A stretch of 34,744 nt of DNA. It comes from Wenzhouxiangella sp. 15190 (lineage in GTDB: Bacteria; Pseudomonadota; Gammaproteobacteria; Xanthomonadales; Wenzhouxiangellaceae). Under the pieces are notes generated by a model. The model was given only the letters and a program-made list of their open reading frames with translations. It had not been told where the DNA came from and searched no databases. Position numbers and translations under genes: made by a program. Positions 1-9,311 of this stretch are shown here, piece after piece (positions within the stretch are counted from its first letter, which is position 1; every line of letters begins with the position of its first letter). Location: contig NZ_QVMV01000033.1 of assembly GCF_003417465.1 (NCBI RefSeq), forward strand, positions 1-34,744. Reading direction: 5' to 3'.

Positions 1-60
1 GGTCATAAACACCTCTCCATCTGTCAAAATTGAGGTGTCTACTTTTTCGGGGTCGCTCCA
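1..60 (-). mobile_element. Probable end of an insertion sequence running off the left edge
   Basis: Read on the minus strand, this stretch starts near base 60 with TGGAGCGACCCCG, continues into an A-rich AAAAAGTAGACACC segment, and reaches a purine-rich GGAGAGG ribosome-binding site with an ATG at bases 6-4. That is how the terminal repeat and transposase start of IS3-type elements usually look. Only two codons of the possible transposase lie in the window, so the family is a guess. It could also be an ordinary gene start beside a chance sequence. Confidence 0.42.
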
Positions 61-76
61 CCCCGGCAGCTGCCGA

Positions 77-104
77 CCTGAACCCTGAAACCTGAACCCT
101 GAAT
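77..104. repeat. Two tandem 14-base CCTGAACCCTGAA units
   Basis: Two adjacent copies (77-90 and 91-104) differ only in the last base. They lie just downstream of the comF stop codon, between it and the putative insertion-sequence end. No function is evident. Confidence 0.6.
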
Positions 105-111
105 CCTTCCT

Positions 112-813
112 TCAGGCCCTCGCAACCACCCAGACATCCACCCGCTCAATACCGGTTTTCTTCAGAGCACGTGCGCAGGCATCGAGTGTCGTACCGGTGG
201 TCATCACGTCGTCGACCAGGGCGACATGCCGCGGGCGGCAAGCGGGCAAATGTGCCCGAAAGGCGTTGCGGACGTTGGCCCCGCGGCTGGCCGCCGGCAG
301 GCCGGATTGCGCCGGCGTGGCCCTCGAACGGGACAGAAGCGGTGCCACGGGGATTCCTCCGAGAAAACCGGACAGATCCTCGGCCAGCATTCGCGACTGG
401 TTGAAGCCGCGCCACAGGTGACGCCGCCAGTGAAGCGGAACGGGTACCAGGGCCTGGGGCCGGGGTGCGCCAATCGCCGCGAGACGACGGGCGCAAAGAC
501 CCGCCAGAACGCGCCCGGCGGCGAGGTCGTGATGAAACTTGAAGCGATGGACCAGCCGCTCGATGGGGCCGGCGTATGCAAAACCCGGCCAGGTGCGATC
601 AAAGGCCGGCGGACGGCGGGTACAGCGACCGCATGCATGGGTCGGCGCCGGCATGGCCAGGCCGCAGGAATGACATTGACTGTCGATGACCGGCAGATCG
701 GCCGCGCAACCACTGCAGCAATCGAGTCCTTCCCGGGCGCGCTGCCCGCAGATCAGGCATACTGGCGGCAGCAGCCAGCGACCGAATCCTGAAGTAACGC
801 TTTCCAAGCGCAT
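112..813 (-). CDS. comF: ComF family protein (phosphoribosyltransferase-like)
   Basis: The product is 233 residues, normal for ComF/GntX proteins, which are linked to DNA uptake or use of DNA as a nutrient. The N-terminal part carries CxxC-type cysteine pairs (CLICG, CCSGC, CHSCG, CGRC in residues 19-64) that suggest a zinc-binding segment. The C-terminal half is a type I phosphoribosyltransferase fold with the PRPP loop VDDVMTTGTT at about residues 200-209. I chose the ATG at 813, preceded by a G-rich stretch. The same frame stays open to a TTG at 849, which would add 12 residues. The gene is divergent from bioC with under 50 bases between the starts, an arrangement common in gammaproteobacteria. 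Whether this organism is transformable cannot be told from here. Confidence 0.9.
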   Translation of the reverse strand: MRLESVTSGFGRWLLPPVCLICGQRAREGLDCCSGCAADLPVIDSQCHSCGLAMPAPTHACGRCTRRPPAFDRTWPGFAYAGPIERLVHRFKFHHDLAAGRVLAGLCARRLAAIGAPRPQALVPVPLHWRRHLWRGFNQSRMLAEDLSGFLGGIPVAPLLSRSRATPAQSGLPAASRGANVRNAFRAHLPACRPRHVALVDDVMTTGTTLDACARALKKTGIERVDVWVVARA

Positions 814-861
814 GACCGCCCGCCCCCGGATGGTTTCAAACTCGATCAAACACTACCATCG

Positions 862-1692
862 ATGACGAGAGATTCCGACGCCCGCGAAGTCCGGCGCCGC
901 TTCGACATCGCCGCAGAGCGATACGACGAACATGCCGCCCTGTTCGACGAAGTCGGCAGCCGCCTGCTCGAACGTCTCGACGGTCTGCGCTTCGAACCCG
1001 AACGCATCGTCGATCTCGGCTGCGGAACCGCAAAGCACACGCTGGAACTCAGGCAGCGCTATCCCCAGGCCCGGCTGCTGGCGCTCGACAGCGCGCGCTC
1101 GATGCTGGGCCGGGCCCGAAAACGGCGCGGCCGCTGGCGTCCCCGATTCGAATTGGCCTGCGCGGATGTTTCCCGTCTACCGCTGGCCGAGGCCACTGTC
1201 GACCTCGTCTTTGCCAACCTGTCACTGCAATGGAGCGGCGGCCTGGCCGCGACCCTCGCGGGCCTGCGCCGCATCATGCGTCCCCGCGGCCTGCTGCTGA
1301 TGACCCTGCCCGGCCCCGACACGCTAATCGAGTTGCAACGCGCCGGCGCCATGGTCGACGGCGGCATGCGCAGCCATGCACAGGAATTGGGCGATTTACT
1401 CACCCGTGCCGGATTCCAGGAGCCGGTGCTCGACACCGACTGGCTCACGACCACCCACACCGACCTCCCGAGCCTGCTCGCTGATCTCGATCACCTCGGA
1501 CTGGGCTATACCCTGCCCGGCGGGGCCGAAGCACTCGACCTCGATGCCGGCAATGGCGAAATCGCCTCGACCTGGGAAATGCTCTACGCCACCGCCTGGT
1601 CGCCGGACGAGGGACAGCCCATCCGGACCGACCGTGGTGATGAAGCCAGTGTCTCCGCCGCCAGCCTGGGCATCCGCAAGCGCCGCAACTGA
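862..1692 (+). CDS. bioC: Malonyl-[acyl-carrier protein] O-methyltransferase
   Basis: BioC methylates the free carboxyl of malonyl-ACP with SAM so that fatty acid synthesis can build the pimeloyl moiety of biotin. The 276-residue product starts with the usual RRRFDIAAERYDEHA segment and has SAM motif I (VDLGCGTA, about residues 50-57). LLALDS follows as the acidic strand-2 motif, then DLVFANLSLQW and the post-motif LLLMTLPGPDTLIEL, all typical of BioC. It is divergent from comF, as in many gammaproteobacteria where bioC closes a biotin operon. No other bio genes lie in the window, so here it appears to stand alone or to be the first gene of its unit. Confidence 0.9.
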   Translation: MTRDSDAREVRRRFDIAAERYDEHAALFDEVGSRLLERLDGLRFEPERIVDLGCGTAKHTLELRQRYPQARLLALDSARSMLGRARKRRGRWRPRFELACADVSRLPLAEATVDLVFANLSLQWSGGLAATLAGLRRIMRPRGLLLMTLPGPDTLIELQRAGAMVDGGMRSHAQELGDLLTRAGFQEPVLDTDWLTTTHTDLPSLLADLDHLGLGYTLPGGAEALDLDAGNGEIASTWEMLYATAWSPDEGQPIRTDRGDEASVSAASLGIRKRRN

Positions 1693-1782
1693 CGGCCAGG
1701 CCGCCATCGATCATGATATTCTTGCGCCTCTGCCGGCAGCGGCACCTGTCGGGTACAAACACACCAGATTTTCGAGCCAACC

Positions 1783-2139
1783 ATGTCCGAACAACAGAAG
1801 CAGATCGACGCCCATAACCAGGCCACCAACGAGTTCATTCGACTGGCCAACGAGATGGTCAACGACCGCGGATTCGACCGGAACCTGGTGTCCGCGGCAC
1901 TGATGGCCGCTTCCGGGGTCTACGCCACATTCGTGGCCGCCGGAAACCAGGGCTTTCTCGCCGACAACGGCGTGGAAAAGGTGGCCAGCATGTACAAGAA
2001 CAACCTCACCTACATCCAGAAGCGCAAGAAGGAAGACCTCGAGGCGCAGGGCCTCGAGCCCAAGCCCTTGGGCGAAATACAGGGCGACGCCCAGAATCCC
2101 ACCGACACGAACGCCGAGTCCGAGACCGACAAGGACTGA
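1783..2139 (+). CDS. Small DUF3144-like protein of unknown function
   Basis: This is a 118-residue protein with no signal peptide or membrane segment. Residues 15-75 are a helical region (NEFIRLANEMVNDRGFDRNL, then VSAALMAASGVYATFVAAGN) that resembles the DUF3144 family of proteobacteria, whose function is unknown. The C-terminal 35 residues are polar and acidic (ending in TNAESETDKD) and probably disordered. The ATG lies 90 bases after bioC, so it may have its own promoter. Its stop codon is only seven bases before the tRNA gene, with no terminator between, so mRNA and tRNA may share a transcript. The family call is from memory of the sequence pattern. Confidence 0.75.
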   Translation: MSEQQKQIDAHNQATNEFIRLANEMVNDRGFDRNLVSAALMAASGVYATFVAAGNQGFLADNGVEKVASMYKNNLTYIQKRKKEDLEAQGLEPKPLGEIQGDAQNPTDTNAESETDKD

Positions 2140-2146
2140 ACAAATC

Positions 2147-2223
2147 GGGCCCTTAGCTCAGCTGGTTAGAGCAGCCGACTCATAATCGGTAGGTCGCAGG
2201 TTCAAGTCCTGCAGGGCCCACCA
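2147..2223 (+). tRNA. tRNA with CAU anticodon, most likely tRNA-Ile2 (lysidine type)
   Basis: A full cloverleaf is present. The 7-bp acceptor stem is GGGCCCT/AGGGCCC, the D-arm is GCTCAGCTGGTTAGAGC, the anticodon stem is GCCGA/TCGGT with CAT at 2181-2183, the T-arm contains GGTTCAAGTCC, and CCA is encoded (2221-2223). A CAU anticodon can mean elongator Met, initiator Met or Ile2. The body closely follows E. coli ileX, including C4-G69, C5-G68 and C6-G67, which the lysidine synthetase TilS recognises. Initiator is excluded because the first acceptor pair is a normal G-C. If this is Ile2, TilS converts the anticodon C to lysidine and the tRNA reads AUA. Elongator Met remains the alternative. 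Confidence 0.9.
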
Positions 2224-2266
2224 TCAATTCCAAAATTTCGGCAGAGGTGTGCCGCCGCCCTCCCGA

Positions 2267-2893
2267 CTATCCGGTACTTCCTGTCGGGCCGGTCGGGCCG
2301 GTCGGGCCCACGGGCGGACAGTCCCAGGATGCTGCCGTGGCGTTCCAGGTCAACTGCGCTCCGTCCATGCAATTCGTCGGCAGGCTCAACGTGTCGCCGT
2401 TGAGTTCCAGCCCGGTGCCGATCGTATACACGCCCGCCGCCCCGGTCGGGCCCATCGGACCGGTTGGGCCGGGTGATCCCATTGCGCCGGTCGGACCGAC
2501 GTCACCCTGGATTCCCATGGGGCCCGTTGGACCGATATCACCCGGCGACCCCTTCGGCCCCTGAAGCCCTTCGGGCCCACGGGCACCCGTCGGTCCGGTC
2601 GGACCGATGGGTCCTTCCAGACCAGCAATCGTGCCGGCACTGCAGGGACCGAGCTGTCCGCTGGCTCCGTCGATGCACAGAATCGTGGCCTGCTGGGCCG
2701 ATCCGGCCACCCCGGGCAGCTGGAGCACGCCGTTTTCGTCGATATGCAGCAACACCTTGTTGCCGGCAGCATCCTCGACCACCACGGAGCCGCCGGCCGG
2801 CGGCTGGATAACGAGGTTGTTCTGCGCCATGGCCGCGTTGCCGACCAGCAGGCCGGAAATGACCAGAGAAAGTGGCATGAGATTGAAGTCCAT
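2267..2893 (-). CDS. Secreted collagen-like protein rich in Gly-Pro-Thr triplets
   Basis: The product has 208 residues. A signal peptide (1-23, cleavage near AMA/QNN) is followed by a short beta-rich domain with two cysteines (C73, C84). Next come 21 uninterrupted Gly-X-Y triplets (about 91-153) with repeated GPT, GPM and GPK. A spacer with C175 and C192 (LTWNATAASWDC) follows, then a second short block, GPTGPTGPTGSTG, at the very C-terminus. Collagen-like bacterial proteins form trimeric rods, and in Bacillus BclA the threonines of GPT triplets carry O-glycans. The start ATG overlaps the stop of the upstream gene (TAATG), so the two are translationally coupled. The second block ends abruptly near the tRNA gene, so the protein may be shortened. 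No anchor motif is seen. A glycosyltransferase gene lies on the other side of the upstream partner. Confidence 0.85.
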   Translation of the reverse strand: MDFNLMPLSLVISGLLVGNAAMAQNNLVIQPPAGGSVVVEDAAGNKVLLHIDENGVLQLPGVAGSAQQATILCIDGASGQLGPCSAGTIAGLEGPIGPTGPTGARGPEGLQGPKGSPGDIGPTGPMGIQGDVGPTGAMGSPGPTGPMGPTGAAGVYTIGTGLELNGDTLSLPTNCMDGAQLTWNATAASWDCPPVGPTGPTGPTGSTG

Positions 2894-3567
2894 TACAGGA
2901 TTCCTTGGCGATGCGCGTGGCGCGTCGTGGTTGCGATCATCAGCAGCGCCATTATCAATAGCGCCAGGAAAGACAAGGTGGGCACCGGCAGTGCTTCGTT
3001 CAGCAGTGAGCCGAACCAGCCGCGGTCGTTGCCGGTTCCACCCAGGTTGATTCGGGTCGGAGCAAGATGCTGCCCGCTTGCATGCACATTGGAAACCCCG
3101 ACGAATTCGATATTCTGGGATCCCGTAGCAGCCAGGTCGACGAAGGGCACGCGCAATGCATCCGGACTCGCGATCTGCAGGGGCGCATCGACGAGGCCCC
3201 GAATTGTCAGGCCGGCGGCGATACGAAGCGTGCGCGCGGGCTCGATGAGGTAGGTCTTTCCGGTGCCCGAGACCAGGCTGAGTAGGTAAAAATCGGTATC
3301 GCCGGTCAACGTCGATTGCCCACGACCACCGTCGATGAACGATACGGTCGACGTCCCCGGGAGGAACGTCCCCGTGCGCGTCCAGTCCCCGGAAAGCGAA
3401 ATACTTCCGCTCCCGGCATCGAGCGTGCCGCCGATGAAGAGGTTGCCGACCTGGTCCAGACGACCCCCGTTGAGCGAAACGGACGCACCGGCCGGAATGT
3501 GTATATCCGCCAGCACCGGCTGCAAGCCTGCAACCAGCAGCATTCCGAACACAATCCAGTGGCGCAT
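2893..3567 (-). CDS. Secreted protein with an IPTL/VPTL-CTERM sorting tail
   Basis: The 224-residue product starts at the ATG at 3567, which has AGGA eight bases upstream and begins a clean signal peptide (MRHWIVFGMLLVAGLQPVLA). The body is glycine- and threonine-rich with short beta-strand repeats, as in extracellular beta-solenoid or adhesin-like proteins. The end is LPVPTLS, a hydrophobic helix, and a basic HAHR tail. This three-part ending matches the IPTL-CTERM class, thought to be processed by exosortase H. It is the first gene of a two-gene unit with the collagen-like gene (one-base overlap). Its own function is unknown. An upstream in-frame ATG at 3663 exists but would bury the signal peptide behind 32 extra residues. 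Confidence 0.8.
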   Translation of the reverse strand: MRHWIVFGMLLVAGLQPVLADIHIPAGASVSLNGGRLDQVGNLFIGGTLDAGSGSISLSGDWTRTGTFLPGTSTVSFIDGGRGQSTLTGDTDFYLLSLVSGTGKTYLIEPARTLRIAAGLTIRGLVDAPLQIASPDALRVPFVDLAATGSQNIEFVGVSNVHASGQHLAPTRINLGGTGNDRGWFGSLLNEALPVPTLSFLALLIMALLMIATTTRHAHRQGIL

Positions 3568-3632
3568 TGGCAGATTCCTGTGAGCGGCCCGGCAAGTGCC
3601 CGGCACAACCTGGAGTGTAATTGGATATAAAC

Positions 3633-3648
3633 TGTGAATCAACGCACA
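3633..3648. promoter_or_regulatory. Possible CRP/Clp-type operator between divergent genes
   Basis: The 95-base gap between the PVPTL gene and the glycosyltransferase gene contains TGTGA, six bases, then GCACA. This matches the CRP consensus TGTGA-N6-TCACA at nine of ten positions. A second half-site, TGTGA, follows at 3653-3657. On the minus strand a TATATC element lies just downstream and could be a -10 box for the collagen unit. A shared site would make the two transcription units co-regulated. Such matches arise by chance, so this is weak. Confidence 0.28.
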
Positions 3649-3662
3649 TTTTGTGATCGACA

Positions 3663-5522
3663 ATGAGCAATTATCGGCCTGATGTCTGCCTGGTGATGAT
3701 CGTGCGCGACGAAGCGCATGTCATCGAGCGCTGCCTGGACTCCCTACGCCCATTGATCACACGCTGGTGCATCGTCGATACCGGCTCGACCGACGAGACG
3801 CCGGCTCTCATCGACACCGCATTGGCCGGGCTGCCGGGTAAGCTGCACCGCCGGCCTTGGGTGGACTTCGGCCATAACCGCTCCGAATCCCTGGCGCTCG
3901 CAGCCGGACAGGGTGACTTCCTGTTGCTGATCGATGCCGACGAAACGCTGACGATTGCCGACGATTTCCGCTGGCCGGACGATCCGCGCGTTCAGGCCTG
4001 GCTAATCCGGCAGCGGATTAGCGCAGCCGAATTCGAGTACGACCTGCCGAAGCTGCTGCGCGCCGACCACCCCTGGCATTTCGAGGGCGTGGTTCACGAG
4101 TACCTGACCAGCCAGCAACCCTTTCGACGCGAACTGCTACCCGGTCTGATGCAGATAGGACACTACGACAGCGCACGCAATCGCAGCGGGAAGAAGTTCA
4201 AGCAGGATATCGAACTGCTCGAGCGTGCGCTGGCCGACGAACCCGGCCATGCCCGCAGCCAATTCTACCTGGCCCAAAGCCTGCGCGATGCCGGCCGGAT
4301 TCCGGATGCCATTGCCGCCTACCGCCAGCGTGTCGAACTCGGCGGCTGGGACGAAGAAGTGTTCTATTCACTGTGGCAGATCGCCCGGTTGCTGGAGATC
4401 ACCGGCGCCGCGATTCCGGCGGTCACCGAGGCCTACCTGGCCGCCTGGCAGTTCCGGCCGACGCGGATCGAGCCACTGGTCGACCTGGCCCGCGTGAACC
4501 GTCAGCTGGGGCGTTCTCATATCGCACGGCTGTTCGCTGAACGTGCCGCGACCACGCCGCGACCGGACGACATCCTGTTCGTCGACGCATCGACCTACCG
4601 CTGGCGCGCGATCGATGAACTGGCGATGGCGCTGCATGCAACCGGCGAGCGTGAGCGCGCCGAAGCCAAGTGGCAAGGCATGCTCGATGCCGGCACGCTG
4701 CCCTCGAGCGAAACCGGACGCATTTGTGACAACATTCAGTCCTGCCACCTTGACGGGGATGCTGCCGTCACCGCCGTTGCGCTGAAGGTCCGGGTCGCGC
4801 TGACCATAACGACCTGCAAGCGCCCAGACCTTTTCGAGCGCACCGTAGAGAGTTTTCTTCGATGCTGCACCGATCACCAGCGCATCGTCGAGTGGATCTG
4901 CGTCGACGACAATTCAACGAAAGAGGACCGTGCTCGAATGAAGGCGCGCTTCCCGTTCTTCACCTGGGTCTGGAAGGACGAACAGTCGAAGGGACACGCC
5001 CACAGCATGAATTTACTCTCCGACCTGGTCCGTGTCGGAAATTTCGACTACGTACTGCACCTGGAAGACGATTGGGAGTTTTTCGAGACCCGAGACTGGA
5101 TCAGCGATACGCTGATCGTTCTCGCCCGGGAACGAGACTGCGGTCAGGTGCTGTTCAACCGCAACTACGCCGAGATTCCCGGAGACGGCGACATTCTCGG
5201 CGGCCTGATCCGCAAAACACCCGACGGCTTGCGCTACCGGGTTCACGTGCACGACACCGTGGCCACCCCGGGTCGATCGTGCGCCTGGTGGCCGCACTTC
5301 TCGTTGCGCCCGTCACTGCTACGCACCGCGGTGTTCGAACGAATCGGCCGCTTCGATCCGAACAGCGAACATTTCGAACTGGACTATGCAAAACGCTACA
5401 TGCAAGCCGGCTTCCGCTCGGCTTTTCTGGATACCATCGGACTCAAGCACATCGGCAAACTCACCACCGAGACCGGCGAGAACGCCTACAGCCTGAACGG
5501 CCAGGTGCAATTCGGCAGTTGA
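3663..5522 (+). CDS. Two-domain glycosyltransferase with central TPR-like linker
   Basis: The product has 619 residues. Residues 7-145 form a family 2 (GT-A) domain with LVMIVRDEAHVIERCLDSL, IVDTGSTDETP and the metal-binding DADE at 91-94. Residues 170-345 are helical repeats of TPR type (for example HARSQFYLAQSLRDAGRIPDAIAAY). Residues 377-600 are a second, different nucleotide-sugar transferase domain with ALTITTCKRPDLFERTVESF, VDDNS at 414-418 and the acidic LEDDWEFF at 467-474. No signal peptide or membrane span is present, so it acts in the cytoplasm. Sugar donor and acceptor are unknown. It is divergent from the PVPTL/collagen gene pair, which suggests that one or both of those proteins are its substrates. 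The start ATG has little Shine-Dalgarno sequence. Its stop codon overlaps the putative -35 box of the met leader. Confidence 0.85.
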   Translation: MSNYRPDVCLVMIVRDEAHVIERCLDSLRPLITRWCIVDTGSTDETPALIDTALAGLPGKLHRRPWVDFGHNRSESLALAAGQGDFLLLIDADETLTIADDFRWPDDPRVQAWLIRQRISAAEFEYDLPKLLRADHPWHFEGVVHEYLTSQQPFRRELLPGLMQIGHYDSARNRSGKKFKQDIELLERALADEPGHARSQFYLAQSLRDAGRIPDAIAAYRQRVELGGWDEEVFYSLWQIARLLEITGAAIPAVTEAYLAAWQFRPTRIEPLVDLARVNRQLGRSHIARLFAERAATTPRPDDILFVDASTYRWRAIDELAMALHATGERERAEAKWQGMLDAGTLPSSETGRICDNIQSCHLDGDAAVTAVALKVRVALTITTCKRPDLFERTVESFLRCCTDHQRIVEWICVDDNSTKEDRARMKARFPFFTWVWKDEQSKGHAHSMNLLSDLVRVGNFDYVLHLEDDWEFFETRDWISDTLIVLARERDCGQVLFNRNYAEIPGDGDILGGLIRKTPDGLRYRVHVHDTVATPGRSCAWWPHFSLRPSLLRTAVFERIGRFDPNSEHFELDYAKRYMQAGFRSAFLDTIGLKHIGKLTTETGENAYSLNGQVQFGS

Positions 5523-5548
5523 CAGCGCATTTCAAAACTGCGTAAATA
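5519..5548 (+). promoter_or_regulatory. Candidate promoter of the met leader
   Basis: A perfect -35 box, TTGACA, at 5519-5524 spans the stop codon of the preceding gene. A weak -10 (TAAATA, 5543-5548) follows at an 18-base spacing. If used, transcription would start near 5555, right at the leader ATG, giving an almost leaderless leader mRNA. An upstream promoter is equally possible. Confidence 0.4.
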
Positions 5549-5553
5549 GGAAC

Positions 5554-8102
<2,549 letters not shown>

Positions 8103-8106
<4 letters not shown>

Positions 8107-9242
8107 ATACCACCACGCGCACGCTTTCCACCCGTGAGCCGGCGCTTGCCCGAATTCGGGACAATGTCGGCTACCCCCATCCCGCGGCAGCGACACAAAC
8201 CGTCGATGTCGTTGTGATCGGGCACACCGGGCAGGTGGGCTCGGCGCTGATCTCGCGCCTGGGGCACGCCGGCCGCTCGGCGGACTTGCCGGGCCTCTCG
8301 CTACGCGAGGCAATCAATCGCAGCACCCACCTGATCGTCGCCGAGCACCAACAGCAAGAGCGCAAGCGTGACCCAAAAGCACTCGAACGGCTGGGTACAG
8401 GAATCGCCGCCGACGGCCGGCCGACGGTCATCGTCGACTGCACGGCCGATCCGGTTCTGCCGCACTACTATCCCGAGTGGCTGCAGGCCGGCATCGGCGT
8501 CGTCACGCCCAACAAGCACGGTTTCTCCGGCGACCTGGCGCTCTACCGCTCGATCCGGCAGGCGGCACAAAACAGCGGCGCGCCGCTGGGCTACTCGGCC
8601 ACCGTCGGCGCCGGGCTGCCGATCCTGTCCACGCTCAGGCGCCTGCGGCGTGCCGGTGCAACGCCGACCGGTCTCACCGCGGTTGTCTCGGGCACTCTAG
8701 TGCATGTTTTCTCGCAGATGGCCGCCGGCAGACCGCTTTCCGCCGCCGTGGACGACGCCCGCGCTCGCGGTTTCACCGAACCCGACCCGCTCGAAGACCT
8801 TTCTGGCCGCGACGTGGCACGCAAGCTGACGATCATGCTGCGCGAGGCGGGCCTGGAAGATGTACCGGTCGAGCGCGAACCGGTCGTCGCCGACCGATGG
8901 GCCGAATCGGTTCTTCCCGACCGCGACGTGATCCGGGCGCTGGAGCGTCAGGATCCGGTCTGGTTGCGGCGATTGCAAGCCGCCCGGGCCGGCGGCGAAA
9001 CCTGGGTGTACCTTGCCCAGTTCGGGCCAGGCGGTGCCTGCGTCGGTCCGGCTCGAGTGAATTATGGCTCACCGCTGGCCAGACTCAGCGGTAGCGGAAA
9101 CCTGGCAAGAATCCAGCTGGCCGACGACCCGGAAACGCCCCTGGAAGTCCTCGGCCCTGGCGCCGGGGTGGCGGTCACCGCCGGCGCCGTGATGGCCGAC
9201 CTGGCCGACGCGGCATCCGAGCTTTCCCGGCGCACTTACTAA
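8103..9242 (+). CDS. hom: Homoserine dehydrogenase
   Basis: Homoserine dehydrogenase reduces aspartate semialdehyde to homoserine with NAD(P)H, supplying the substrate for MetX. The 379-residue product has a nucleotide-binding glycine motif (GHTGQVG, about 40-46) and PNKHG with K138. The substrate site is FTEPDPLEDLSGRDVARK with E226, D237 and K241, as in the ThrA C-terminal domain. No fused aspartokinase and no ACT domain are present, so threonine feedback through ACT is unlikely. The normally conserved YEATVGAG reads YSATVGAG (S165 for Glu), near the monovalent cation site of characterised enzymes. The start ATG overlaps the metX stop and has GGAGG seven bases upstream. It is the last gene of the coupled three-gene unit. 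Confidence 0.88.
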
Positions 9243-9311
9243 TGAGGTCAAGGAGCGCGGCCCCGACCAAATGCGTGTGTAGGAGTCGTAGGGAGTGGCA
9301 CACAACTCGGA

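Noticed and set aside
2147-2223. Initiator tRNA-Met
   Set aside because: The acceptor stem begins with a normal G-C pair, and the anticodon stem lacks the three G-C pairs of initiator tRNAs.
2247-2564. Collagen-like frame (repeated GPVGP) on the plus strand
   Set aside because: GGx-CCx triplets read as Gly-Pro on both strands. The minus frame has a signal peptide, a coupled start and proper flanking domains, so the plus frame is a mirror effect.
2267-3670. A 467-residue version of the collagen protein starting at 3670
   Set aside because: Its first 259 residues overlap the PVPTL gene in another frame and look random. The signal peptide starts at 2893, right at the end of the upstream gene.
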